Shown here piece after piece: positions 25,525-33,340 of a stretch of DNA of 64,000 bases; the first letter of the stretch is position 1, and each line of letters opens with the position of its first letter. The stretch is from the NCBI RefSeq assembly GCF_008370345.1, contig NZ_VTUU01000014.1, forward strand, positions 1 through 64,000, written 5' to 3'. The notes beneath the pieces are model-generated. The model was not told the origin of the DNA. It saw only the letters and a program-made list of their open reading frames with translations, and did no database searches. The position numbers were made by a program, and so were the translations under genes. The stretch comes from Marinobacter salinexigens. Lineage in GTDB: Bacteria; Pseudomonadota; Gammaproteobacteria; Pseudomonadales; Oleiphilaceae.

Positions 25525-26111
25525 GCCAACAACTTGATGCAAAGGCCCTTGGCCAACTGTTTACCGAGGCCCGAACTCACAATGGCTGGAAGGATCAGTC
25601 CATTTCTGATGAAACCCTTCAGGCACTCTACAACCTGGTAAAAATGGGGCCTACCTCCGCCAACTGTGGTCCGGGCCGGTTTGTCTTTGTCCGCAGTGGG
25701 GAGGGTAAGGAAAAGCTGGAACCCTGCCTTTCCAGCGGAAACCGGGACAAGACCATGAGTGCCCCAGTCACGGTGATCGTCGCCCACGATGAGGAGTTCT
25801 TCGAGCGACTGCCGGAACTGTTTCCCCATGGTGATGCCCGTAGCTGGTTCACTTCGAGTCCGGAAATGGCCCATGAAACAGGATTCAGAAACAGCTCCAT
25901 GCAGGCGGCCTACCTGATCATGGCAGCCCGTTCACTGGGTCTGGATACCGGTCCTATGTCCGGCTTTGATCCGGACAAACTGAATGAGGCCTTTTTTGCC
26001 GGTACGACCTGGAAAGCCAATCTGCTGATCAACCTGGGCTATGGCGACCCGGAAAAACTCTATGGCCGGTTACCACGCCTGGCCTTCGAAGACGCCTGCC
26101 AACTGGCGTAA
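25521..26111 (+). CDS. rutE: RutE, malonic semialdehyde reductase (nitroreductase fold)
   Basis: The 196-residue nitroreductase-fold protein starts DAKALGQLFTEARTHNGW and contains MGPTSANCGPGRFVFV and AARSLGLDTGPMSGFD, as in RutE/HadB-type enzymes. RutE reduces malonic semialdehyde to 3-hydroxypropionate with NAD(P)H. The YdfG-like SDR at 14304 can do the same reaction in E. coli. It overlaps rutD by 4 bases. Confidence 0.93.
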   Translation: MSQQLDAKALGQLFTEARTHNGWKDQSISDETLQALYNLVKMGPTSANCGPGRFVFVRSGEGKEKLEPCLSSGNRDKTMSAPVTVIVAHDEEFFERLPELFPHGDARSWFTSSPEMAHETGFRNSSMQAAYLIMAARSLGLDTGPMSGFDPDKLNEAFFAGTTWKANLLINLGYGDPEKLYGRLPRLAFEDACQLA

Positions 26112-26121
26112 GGAGAGAAGC

Positions 26122-26649
26122 ATGAAATCTCAACAGCAACTTCATGAGGTGCTGACCATGCCGCCACTGGTGGACAAACAATCATTCCGCAATGCCATGT
26201 CGACCCTGGCGGCTGCGGTCAATGTGGTGACCACCGATGGCCCCGGTGGCCGTGCCGGTTTTACCGCGACAGCGGTGTGCAGTGTGTGTGATGAGCCGCC
26301 GACGCTGTTGGTGTGCCTGAACCGCAGTGCGTCGGTGTATGACACCTTCAACCGGAATGACAGCGTGTGCGTGAATACTCTGGCAGACCACCAGTCCGAC
26401 CTGTCGAACCTGTTTGGTGGCAAGACCGATATGGATCAACGCTTTGCCGGGGCGCAGTGGAGCAAGGCGGTGACGGGTGCTCCGGTGCTCGACGAAGCCT
26501 TGGTGAGCTTCGATTGTACCGTCAGCAAACGAACAAGCGTGGGAACCCACGACATTCTGTTCTGCGAGGTTGTGAGTGTTCGCCAGCACGATGACGCCGG
26601 TAGTCTGGTTTATTTTGATCGTGGCTATCACCACCTCAAAGGTCAGTGA
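26122..26649 (+). CDS. rutF: RutF, flavin reductase for RutA
   Basis: The 175-residue flavin reductase-like (FMN-binding split barrel) protein has FRNAMSTLAAAVNVVTTDG, GFTATAVCSVCDEPPTLLVCLN and YFDRGYHHL. It supplies FMNH2 to RutA. ATG 26122 is preceded by AAGGAGAG. This is the last rut gene; there is no rutG uracil permease after it, and uptake is probably through the ABC systems around it. Confidence 0.93.
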   Translation: MKSQQQLHEVLTMPPLVDKQSFRNAMSTLAAAVNVVTTDGPGGRAGFTATAVCSVCDEPPTLLVCLNRSASVYDTFNRNDSVCVNTLADHQSDLSNLFGGKTDMDQRFAGAQWSKAVTGAPVLDEALVSFDCTVSKRTSVGTHDILFCEVVSVRQHDDAGSLVYFDRGYHHLKGQ

Positions 26650-26659
26650 TCGCGGGGAG

Positions 26660-26688
26660 GCTGTCCGGTGGCATGCCCGCCGGACAGC
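26660..26688. terminator. Hairpin between convergent rutF and the 8-oxoguanine deaminase gene
   Basis: A 9-bp stem (GCTGTCCGG, 26660-26668, with CCGGACAGC, 26680-26688) surrounds an inner GGCATGCC palindrome. No T-run is present, so it may act as a weak bidirectional terminator or mRNA end stabiliser. Confidence 0.5.
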
Positions 26689-26698
26689 GTGACGGCTG

Positions 26699-28060
26699 CT
26701 AGCGGGTCAGCAGCTCAGCCATCCGGTTCTGTTCCTCAATAATGTGTGGCAGTGACCGGGTCAGCAGGTTGCCTTCTTCAATCACCACACGACCGTTGAT
26801 GATGCTCCAGTTGACTCGTGGTGGCGTGCAGAACACCAGCGATGCCAGCGGATCGCTCTGGCCTCCCGCCATGGCGATGTCATCTGTACGGAAAGCGACG
26901 ATGTCTGCGCAGTAGCCAGGCTGGATCCGTCCCAGTGCATCTCCACGTCCCAGTACCTCAGCGCCGCCGCGCGTAGCCACTCGCAGGGCTTCCCTGGCTG
27001 TCATGGCGCCGGGGTTCTGATCCCGTACCCGCGCCGACAACATAGCCAGTCTGGCTTCATCCATCAGGTTGCCGGTGTCGTTCGAGGCACTGCCGTCCAC
27101 TCCGAGGCCAACCTTTACGCCAGAGTCCAGCATCTTCCTTACGGGCGCGATGCCGGATGCCAGGCGCATGTTCGAGCAGGGGCAATGGGCAACGCCGGTG
27201 CCGGTGCGGGCAAACAGCGCGATGCCCGCGTCGTCCAGATGCACGCAGTGTGCATGCCAGACATCGTCGCCGACCCAGCCTACATCCTCGGTAAATTCGG
27301 TCGGGGTCATGCCATAGCGTTCCTTGCTGAACGCCAGGTCCTTCCAGTTTTCCGCGGTATGGGTATGCAGGCCGACTTTCAGGGAACGTGCCATGATGGC
27401 GGCTTCCCGCATCAGATCGGTAGTAACCGTGAACGGTGAGCAAGGTGCCAGTGCCACACGGATCATCGCGTCCGGAGAGTGGTCATGATGGGTTTCAACC
27501 ACCCGTTGCATGTCCCGAAGAATGGCGTGCTCATCCTGTTCGACCAGTTCATCCGGTGGCAGGCCGCCTTTGCTTTGGCCGAGGCTCATGGCTCCCCGGG
27601 CACCGTGAAAACGGATGCCCATCTCCGTGGCAGCCTGAACGCTGTCGTCCAGGGTAATGCCATTGACGTGCAGGTAGGCATGGTCGGCAGCGGTGGTGCA
27701 GCCGGACAGCATCAGCTCGGCCATGGCGGTACGGCTGGCAGCTCGCTGCATGGCCGGAGTGATGTTCTTCCATACCGGAAACAGGGCGCTGAGCCAGTCG
27801 AACAGCTCACCGTCCTGGGCTGCGGGCAGGGCACGGGTCAGGGACTGGAACATGTGGTGGTGAGTGTTGATCAGGCCCGGGATGACTACGTGACCGGTGA
27901 GGTCGATGATCCGGTCAGCATCATCAGGGCAGTCAGCCATAGGTCCGACCGCTTCAATCCGGTTACCTCGGACCAGGACATAGCCCTGTTCAATCTCCTG
28001 GCCGTCGTCGTCCATGGTGGCGATGACGCGGGCGTTCTTCAGTATCAGTGTTTCAGTCAT
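26699..28060 (-). CDS. 8-oxoguanine deaminase-like amidohydrolase
   Basis: The 453-residue amidohydrolase has His67-x-His69 (LINTHHHMFQSLTRA), GLHTHTAEN, HAHCVHLD and GVDGSASNDTGN. The HHMFQSLTR and GSASND motifs are those of the 8-oxoguanine deaminase group (Pseudomonas aeruginosa Pa0142), which turns 8-oxoguanine into urate; guanine and isocytosine are side substrates. It ends a three-gene operon with a dioxygenase and an alpha/beta-hydrolase, all preceded by a RutR-type operator. Substrate could instead be another 2-aminopyrimidine or purine. Confidence 0.82.
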   Translation of the reverse strand: MTETLILKNARVIATMDDDGQEIEQGYVLVRGNRIEAVGPMADCPDDADRIIDLTGHVVIPGLINTHHHMFQSLTRALPAAQDGELFDWLSALFPVWKNITPAMQRAASRTAMAELMLSGCTTAADHAYLHVNGITLDDSVQAATEMGIRFHGARGAMSLGQSKGGLPPDELVEQDEHAILRDMQRVVETHHDHSPDAMIRVALAPCSPFTVTTDLMREAAIMARSLKVGLHTHTAENWKDLAFSKERYGMTPTEFTEDVGWVGDDVWHAHCVHLDDAGIALFARTGTGVAHCPCSNMRLASGIAPVRKMLDSGVKVGLGVDGSASNDTGNLMDEARLAMLSARVRDQNPGAMTAREALRVATRGGAEVLGRGDALGRIQPGYCADIVAFRTDDIAMAGGQSDPLASLVFCTPPRVNWSIINGRVVIEEGNLLTRSLPHIIEEQNRMAELLTR

Positions 28061-28851
28061 AGTGAACTCTTATCTGCTCGGGAATTCGGTACGTGCTGTA
28101 TGGTGACTGCGGCAAACTCTACCAGCGCCTTGGCCACCGCTTCCGGCGATGCAACCTGTGGAACGTGGCCGGTGTTAAGGGAAATGACTTCGGCACCGGG
28201 CACAAGCTGTTGCATGCGCCGCTGGACGGGTAACACAACTGAGCGGTCTTTTGTTGCCTCGACATACAGTCTGGGCAGTTGTCCGAAGCGGCTTTCGCTC
28301 CACTCGGGTACAAGGGCCCGGCTACCTTCAGCCTGGGGATTGAACCGTGGGATGGCCTGAGCCGCTGTCTCCTCGCTGACGTCCTGCAGGAAAATCTCGC
28401 GAATGGCTTCCGGCGGCACTCTGGATACCAGACCGTCGGCCTCCCAGGTCAGAAACGGACCAATGCCGGAGGCTTCCGGGTGCTCTGCAATTATTGAAGT
28501 GACAACGTCGCTAAAGCCGGTACCGGAAGGCAGCATCATGCCTGCCAGGTAAGCAACGCCGATAACCCGCTCATACAGGGATTCAGCGAGCTGGGTCGCG
28601 ACGGCCCCGCCACCGGAGTGGCCCACCAGGAACAGGGGGGGCGGCACCTCTTCAAGCAGCTTCTCAAGATCGGATACGCACTGTGCCAATGAGGCTTCTT
28701 CCGGGTTTCCAAGGCGTTTGCCGCAGCCAGGAAGGTCTGGCGCCACGACCCGGAACCCGCGCTCTTCCAGATGCGGAGTCAGGGCATCCCATACCCAGCC
28801 TCCCGCCCAGGCACCGTGGATCAGTACGGCGGTTATGGGGGGCCTATGCAT
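28057..28851 (-). CDS. Alpha/beta-hydrolase
   Basis: The 264-residue alpha/beta-hydrolase has oxyanion loop IHGAWAGGWVWD, nucleophile Ser in GHSGGGAVA, and His in NTGHVPQVASPEAVA. It resembles the plant-type esterase/hydroxynitrile lyase branch, which hydrolyses small esters. It overlaps the dioxygenase gene by 8 bases and the deaminase gene by 4 bases, so the three act together. Its reaction is unknown, but it could play a RutD-like late step. Confidence 0.75.
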   Translation of the reverse strand: MHRPPITAVLIHGAWAGGWVWDALTPHLEERGFRVVAPDLPGCGKRLGNPEEASLAQCVSDLEKLLEEVPPPLFLVGHSGGGAVATQLAESLYERVIGVAYLAGMMLPSGTGFSDVVTSIIAEHPEASGIGPFLTWEADGLVSRVPPEAIREIFLQDVSEETAAQAIPRFNPQAEGSRALVPEWSESRFGQLPRLYVEATKDRSVVLPVQRRMQQLVPGAEVISLNTGHVPQVASPEAVAKALVEFAAVTIQHVPNSRADKSSL

Positions 28852-29809
28852 AGGTCCTCCGGTACATGTCCATCAGGTGCGCTTCAACGGTTGTTGGTGG
28901 GTAATGGGGCTCGTCTCCCTCTGCGAGGCAAGTGGGGAGGCAGACGACTTCATGATCCGGGTTGCCACTGTAGAAAAAAGGAACCGAGTAGCGCTCCGCG
29001 CCGGAGGTGTTGACGACCCGGTGCAGAGTGGAGCGGTAGCGGTCATTGGTCCAGCGGGCAATCATGTCTCCCAGATTGACAACGAACGTGCCGGGAATCG
29101 GGTTGGCGTTGATCCACTGTTCATTCCCGGCATCCCACACCTGCAGACCGGGATTGTCGTCCAGCAGCAGGATCGTGACGCCGCCGAAATCCGTATGGGC
29201 TCCGCAGCCTTTTTCGCCGGGTGCCGGGTTGGTGGGCTGTGGCGGATAGTGAAGCAGTCTCAGCGTTGACAGGGGCTGATGGCAGAAGTCGTCAAAGAAA
29301 CGCTGGTTCAGGTCCAGAGACAGCGCGAGGGCTTCCATGATCCGGGCACTCAGCTGGTTCAGGGCCGTGAAGTATTCGGTCATCGTGTCGCGAAAGCCGG
29401 GAAGCGAAGCCGGCCACTGGTTGGCACCCTGATTGAAGCGTCCCGCCTGTACTCGCGGGTCGGAATCGTCCAGCTCTTCTCCAATATAGAAGCCTTCCTT
29501 CAAATCCGGCGGGCTCCCCGGTTCAAGGGTCTGACCTTTCAGTGGCTCGTAACCTCGGTTAGCCCTGGAGAGGCTCTTGTTGATGGCGTCTTTTTGCTCG
29601 TCCGGGAGGCCGAACAGGGCGCGGGATTCTGCGAATACCCGATTGATCAGTTCGACTGCAATGCCATGCCCGCTGACATAGAAAAAACCGGTATGCAGGC
29701 AGGCATCGGCCAGAGACCGGGTGAGTAATTGCTGTTGTTGAGGTGTTCCTGTCAGCAGAGACAGGTCGATGACGGGCAGTGATGCTGTCGATGGTTCTGT
29801 CGCGATCAT
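28844..29809 (-). CDS. Isopenicillin N synthase-type 2-oxoglutarate/Fe(II) dioxygenase (copy 3)
   Basis: The 321-residue enzyme has His205-x-Asp207 (GAHTDFGGVTIL), His263 (STLHRVVN) and Arg273-x-Ser275 (RYSVPFF), all intact. FFYVSGHGI and DLKEGFYIGEEL are family stretches. It leads the operon with an esterase-like hydrolase and an 8-oxoguanine deaminase-like enzyme, so a purine-like or 2-amino-pyrimidine substrate fits best here. This is inference from the neighbours. Confidence 0.85.
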   Translation of the reverse strand: MIATEPSTASLPVIDLSLLTGTPQQQQLLTRSLADACLHTGFFYVSGHGIAVELINRVFAESRALFGLPDEQKDAINKSLSRANRGYEPLKGQTLEPGSPPDLKEGFYIGEELDDSDPRVQAGRFNQGANQWPASLPGFRDTMTEYFTALNQLSARIMEALALSLDLNQRFFDDFCHQPLSTLRLLHYPPQPTNPAPGEKGCGAHTDFGGVTILLLDDNPGLQVWDAGNEQWINANPIPGTFVVNLGDMIARWTNDRYRSTLHRVVNTSGAERYSVPFFYSGNPDHEVVCLPTCLAEGDEPHYPPTTVEAHLMDMYRRTYA

Positions 29810-29836
29810 GGAGACTCTCCGAGTGCTCTATCAATA

Positions 29837-29852
29837 TTGTCCAGTTGGTCAG
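29837..29852. promoter_or_regulatory. RutR-type operator before the dioxygenase-deaminase operon
   Basis: TTGTCCA-GT-TGGTCAG matches 12 of 14 half-site bases of the RutR consensus. It lies 28 bases upstream of the ATG at 29809, where the minus-strand transcript should begin. Confidence 0.7.
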
Positions 29853-29855
29853 TAA

Positions 29856-29871
29856 TTCACAAAGTGTGCCA
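29856..29871 (-). promoter_or_regulatory. Possible sigma-54 promoter with degenerate -12
   Basis: On the minus strand TGGCACA-CTTT-GTGAA has a perfect -24 element, but the -12 box reads GTGA and not TTGC, so the invariant C is missing. The spacing and position relative to the operator are the same as at 2636 and 34227. It may be a weak promoter, or a chance match. Confidence 0.4.
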
Positions 29872-30148
29872 TGCCGAAGATTGGGGGTGTTGGCGTGGCG
29901 GGGCTGAAAAACCGGGAGGTCGTTCGCTTGGGAAAGTATCGGGCGAAAGATAGGTGGCTTCATATCAGGGCGCGCCTGATGGTTTTGCACTAGATTCGGG
30001 CGCAGTGCGCGGTGTCTGGAGTGTCCCTGGTGAGGGTCGGGGGTCCTCCGGGGGTGCTTCCAGACCCCATGGATATGGCCTGTAAATTGAAGTGTTTTCA
30101 AGAGCGAAGGCTGATTCCCGGGATTTTATGCTGCGATGTTAACCAATC

Positions 30149-30164
30149 TGGCCTGCCCTTTGCT
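30149..30164 (+). promoter_or_regulatory. Sigma-54 promoter of the first NMT1-type importer operon
   Basis: TGGCCTG-CCCT-TTGCT has GG (30150-30151) and GC (30162-30163) 10 bases apart and a perfect -12 box. Predicted start near 30175. Confidence 0.65.
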
Positions 30165-30179
30165 TTGTTTAAATAAAAC

Positions 30180-30195
30180 CTGACCGAATGATCAA
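30180..30195. promoter_or_regulatory. RutR-type operator, first NMT1-type importer operon
   Basis: CTGACCG-AA-TGATCAA matches 11 of 14 half-site bases of the RutR consensus. It lies about 5-20 bases after the predicted transcription start and 36 bases before the ATG at 30232. Confidence 0.6.
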
Positions 30196-30231
30196 TAAAT
30201 TTCAGGCGATATACCATAAAGGGGAAAACAC

Positions 30232-31236
30232 ATGCGTAAAGGCTTCACACGTTCATTTCTGTTCGCCGCCTCACTTGCTGGCGGTTTGATGAGCCAGGGT
30301 GCCCTGGCTGCCGATAAAGTGACTTATCAGCTGGACTGGCTGCCGGGTGGGGATAAATCTCCGGTCTATGTCGGTGTGCAGCAGGGTTTCTTCGAAGCGG
30401 AAGGTCTGGAAGTCAGCATCGCCAGCGGTCGTGGATCTACAGATGCGATTACCAAGATTGCAACTGGCCAGGCCGACATCGGTAGTGCGGATATCGGCGC
30501 GCTTATGGCGGCCAAGGCTCAGGATGACAGCCTTCCTGTGAAGGCAGTGTATAGCATCTTCAATCAGGCGCCCCATGCCTTCTTTACTCTCAAGAAAAAC
30601 GGCATTGCAGAGCTGACAGACATTGACGGCAAGAAAGTTGCGACGTCTCCGTTTACCTCATCCAATGCGTTTCTGCCTCTGGTGCTCAAGGGCAACGGCC
30701 TGGCTGAAGATGCGGTGAAACTGACCAAGGCGGATCCGGGTGCCCTTGGCCCCATGCTGATGAACGGTGGTACCGATGCCATCATCGCCTGGGTGACCAA
30801 CATCGCTCTGTTTGCCGATCAGGCGAAAGCAACGGGCAACGAGCTGGTGGTGCTTCCCTGGTCTGATGCTGGTCTGGAACTGTACTCCTCCTCGGTGGTT
30901 GCCAGCGACAAGTTTCTGAGTGAGCGCCCGGACGTGGCCAAGCGTTTCATGCGTGCCTTCGACAAGTCTCTGAAGTTCACCCATGACAACCCGCGCAAAG
31001 CCGCAGAAGACCTACACAGCATGGTGCCTGAGGTTGATGTTGATGTGGTCACCGCACAGATCGGCGACACCATGAAACTGGTCGTGAACAGTGTCAGTGA
31101 CCGTGATGGGCTGGGTGCTCTCACCGAAGAACGTGTGGCCCTGACCTGGGACTGGGTTGCGCAGGCTGAAAAGCTGGAGAAGGGCGTTCTGAACCCTGAA
31201 ACCGTGATCGACCGCGATCTGCTTGAGGCTCTGTAA
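30232..31236 (+). CDS. NMT1/THI5-type ABC substrate-binding protein (system 3)
   Basis: The 334-residue periplasmic protein has a signal peptide (cleavage near ALAA-DKV, residue 26). It shows the NMT1/THI5 pattern VTYQLDWLPGGDKSPVYVGVQQGFFEAEGLEV, shared with pyrimidine-precursor and alkanesulfonate binding proteins. The family binds thiamine pyrimidine precursors, taurine and other small N-compounds, so a pyrimidine ligand is plausible. A GGGGA site precedes the ATG. First gene of a five-gene operon with ATPase, permease, guanine deaminase-like and WrbA-like genes. Confidence 0.85.
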   Translation: MRKGFTRSFLFAASLAGGLMSQGALAADKVTYQLDWLPGGDKSPVYVGVQQGFFEAEGLEVSIASGRGSTDAITKIATGQADIGSADIGALMAAKAQDDSLPVKAVYSIFNQAPHAFFTLKKNGIAELTDIDGKKVATSPFTSSNAFLPLVLKGNGLAEDAVKLTKADPGALGPMLMNGGTDAIIAWVTNIALFADQAKATGNELVVLPWSDAGLELYSSSVVASDKFLSERPDVAKRFMRAFDKSLKFTHDNPRKAAEDLHSMVPEVDVDVVTAQIGDTMKLVVNSVSDRDGLGALTEERVALTWDWVAQAEKLEKGVLNPETVIDRDLLEAL

Positions 31237-31238
31237 GA

Positions 31239-32027
31239 ATGACCGAATCCGCCACCAACCGTTCGTTCGTCCAGCTCGCTGGAGTCGGGCACCGGTATGA
31301 TCCGAACCCGGACATTCCGCCGGCGATCACCGGTATCAATCTGGATATCCGGCGGCATGAGTTCGTCGCCGTGGTTGGCCCTTCGGGGTGTGGGAAATCC
31401 ACGCTGCTGAGGATGATTGCCGGCCTGCTGAAGCCCAGCGAGGGATCTGTCTCGGTCTTTGGCAAGGAAGTCGATGGTCCGCGGGACGATGTCGGCATCG
31501 TGTTCCAGAAGCCGACGTTGCTGCCCTGGCTGACTGTGCGCAAGAACGTGCTGTTTCCGCTCAAGCACAAATACGGTCGCTATGGTCGTGAAGACGAAAA
31601 GCGGGCTGATGAACTGTTGGCTATGGCGGGCCTGGAAACCTTTGCTAACAAAATGCCGGATGAGCTCTCTGGCGGTATGCAGCAGCGGGTCGGCATTGTC
31701 CGTGCGCTGCTGCTGAACCCGGATATCCTGTTGATGGATGAGCCCTTCTCGGCGCTTGACGCCATGACCCGGGAGCAGATTGGTTTTGATTTGCTGAAGA
31801 TCTGGCAGGAAAACCCGAAAACCGTGCTGTTCATCACTCACTCCATCTCCGAAGCCGTGCTGTTGGCGGACCGGGTGCTGGTGATGAGCAAACGACCAGG
31901 TACGGTGCTGGAAATGGTTTCTGTTGATCTGCCCCGGCCTCGCACTACCCACACCATCTCCAATCCGCATTTCGGGAAACTCACTGAACGACTGAGGAAG
32001 CATATCTATGAGCCTGAAGTTGCCTGA
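31239..32027 (+). CDS. ABC transporter ATPase, SsuB/TauB type (system 3)
   Basis: The 262-residue ATPase has Walker A GPSGCGKST, signature LSGGMQQRVGI, Walker B LLMDEPFSALD and switch His in ITHSISEA. It belongs with nitrate/sulfonate/taurine/pyrimidine importers. It starts 2 bases after the binding-protein stop. Confidence 0.88.
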   Translation: MTESATNRSFVQLAGVGHRYDPNPDIPPAITGINLDIRRHEFVAVVGPSGCGKSTLLRMIAGLLKPSEGSVSVFGKEVDGPRDDVGIVFQKPTLLPWLTVRKNVLFPLKHKYGRYGREDEKRADELLAMAGLETFANKMPDELSGGMQQRVGIVRALLLNPDILLMDEPFSALDAMTREQIGFDLLKIWQENPKTVLFITHSISEAVLLADRVLVMSKRPGTVLEMVSVDLPRPRTTHTISNPHFGKLTERLRKHIYEPEVA

Positions 32028-32793
32028 TGGGAAGGCCGGGCGCTTCCTGCTCACAGCGGCGCCCTGGTTGTTCTTCCTGGCCCTGATCGTGCTCTGGGAG
32101 CTGGTGTGCCAGGTCTTTTCACTGCCCGAGTATGTGTTGCCTGCACCGTCGGCCATTGTTGATGCGTTTTTCAACGTTGAATTCAGTCGCTGGATGACGC
32201 ACCTGTGGGCGACGCTGCGGGTGGCCCTGATGGGGTTTGTGGTCTCTATTCTGGTGGCGATTCCCATCGCTATCGCGATGATGAGATCAGAGTTGCTGAG
32301 CCGGACCCTGTATCCGTTACTGGTGGTGATTCAGTCCACCCCCGTGGTGGCCGTTGCACCGCTGATCATCGTGTTGATGGGCTCCGATGATCCTTCGAGG
32401 GTGCTGATCACCTGCCTGCTGACCTTTTTCCCGCTGGTTGTTTCCACGGCTACCGGGATTAACGAAACCCCGGCAGAATTGATTGAGCTGAGTCGTTCGC
32501 TGGACGCGCCCACCCGCCGGGAAACCTGGCAGATCCGTATTCCCTACGCTATCCCTCACATTTTCAGTGGCCTGCGCGTGGCGATTACCCTGGCGATTAT
32601 CGGTGCTGTTGTCGCGGAGTTTGTGGCTGCTGAGGAGGGGCTGGGCTACTTCATCCAGTTCTCGACTTCCTTCTTCCGGATTCCCCAGGCGTTTGCCGGA
32701 TTGTTCTTCCTCGCAGTGGTCAGCCTGCTGCTGTTCAAGTCCGTGCAATGGGCACAACAGATTTTCTTCCCGTGGAGCCTGCCCAGAAAGTGA
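32008..32793 (+). CDS. ABC transporter permease, SsuC/TauC type (system 3)
   Basis: The 261-residue permease has six hydrophobic segments and the EAA loop ELIELSRSLDAPTRRETWQI followed by IPYAIPHIFSGLRVA, as in SsuC. The start overlaps the ATPase gene by 20 bases, which suggests coupled translation. Confidence 0.87.
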   Translation: MSLKLPDGKAGRFLLTAAPWLFFLALIVLWELVCQVFSLPEYVLPAPSAIVDAFFNVEFSRWMTHLWATLRVALMGFVVSILVAIPIAIAMMRSELLSRTLYPLLVVIQSTPVVAVAPLIIVLMGSDDPSRVLITCLLTFFPLVVSTATGINETPAELIELSRSLDAPTRRETWQIRIPYAIPHIFSGLRVAITLAIIGAVVAEFVAAEEGLGYFIQFSTSFFRIPQAFAGLFFLAVVSLLLFKSVQWAQQIFFPWSLPRK

Positions 32794-32835
32794 GCGACTG
32801 CGGAATCAATCAACACGTTTAAAGATTTAACTGAT

Positions 32836-33330
32836 ATGGAAAAACTGAACGATACCGACCAGGCCATGATGGAAAAAGTCATTGGACTGGCCAACCAGCT
32901 CGCGGAAGACGGAATACACCCCTTTGCAGCAATCCTGGTCGATGGTGATGGCGAGGTTTTGATGGAGCAGGGTAATGCTTATCTGCCAGATCAGGACATG
33001 ACCGGACATGCTGAGCGCGTTCTGATGACGCGGGCCAGCAAAACCTGGCGCCCGGATTTTCTCGCCAACTGCACCATGTATGTTTCCGCTGAACCCTGCT
33101 GCATGTGCGCCGGTTCGGCGTACTGGGCGGGATTGGGACGGGTTGTCTACGGCCTGAGTGAACATCGCCTGAAAACGATCACAGGCAACCATCCCGAAAA
33201 CCCGACTCTGGATCTGCCGTGCCGGGTGGTGTTTGGATCTGGTCAGCGCGACGTAGAGGTTATTGGGCCGGTGCTCGAAGACGAGGCGGCGAAGGTCCAT
33301 GAAACCTTCTGGAAGAACCACGGCGCTTAA
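32836..33330 (+). CDS. Guanine deaminase-like nucleoside deaminase
   Basis: The 164-residue zinc-dependent deaminase of the CDA fold has His58-Ala-Glu60 (GHAERVLM) and Pro87-Cys88-x-x-Cys91 (AEPCCMCAGSAYWAGLGRVVYG). It belongs with the GuaD/TadA-like group that converts guanine to xanthine; cytosine or adenine deamination is possible. Note the extra Cys89 in PCCMC. The gene is in an importer operon, so the imported base is probably its substrate. The ribosome-binding site is weak. Confidence 0.8.
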   Translation: MEKLNDTDQAMMEKVIGLANQLAEDGIHPFAAILVDGDGEVLMEQGNAYLPDQDMTGHAERVLMTRASKTWRPDFLANCTMYVSAEPCCMCAGSAYWAGLGRVVYGLSEHRLKTITGNHPENPTLDLPCRVVFGSGQRDVEVIGPVLEDEAAKVHETFWKNHGA

Positions 33331-33340
33331 GGAGCCAGTC

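Larger units (their letters stand above)
29810..30231. other. Divergent regulatory region between two RutR-type operators
   Basis: This 422-bp gap has one operator near each flanking gene (29837-29852 and 30180-30195), each beside a sigma-54-like promoter. In between are ATCAGG-N5-CCTGAT (29964-29980) and a loose hairpin GGGGTC/GACCCC ending at 30068. A frame of 180 codons on the minus strand crosses it, but it has no family features and runs through both regulatory sites. Confidence 0.5.

Noticed and set aside
29559..30101. 180-codon minus-strand frame across the dioxygenase start and intergenic region
   Set aside because: It is out of frame with the dioxygenase, has no recognisable fold, and crosses the operator and promoter sites.
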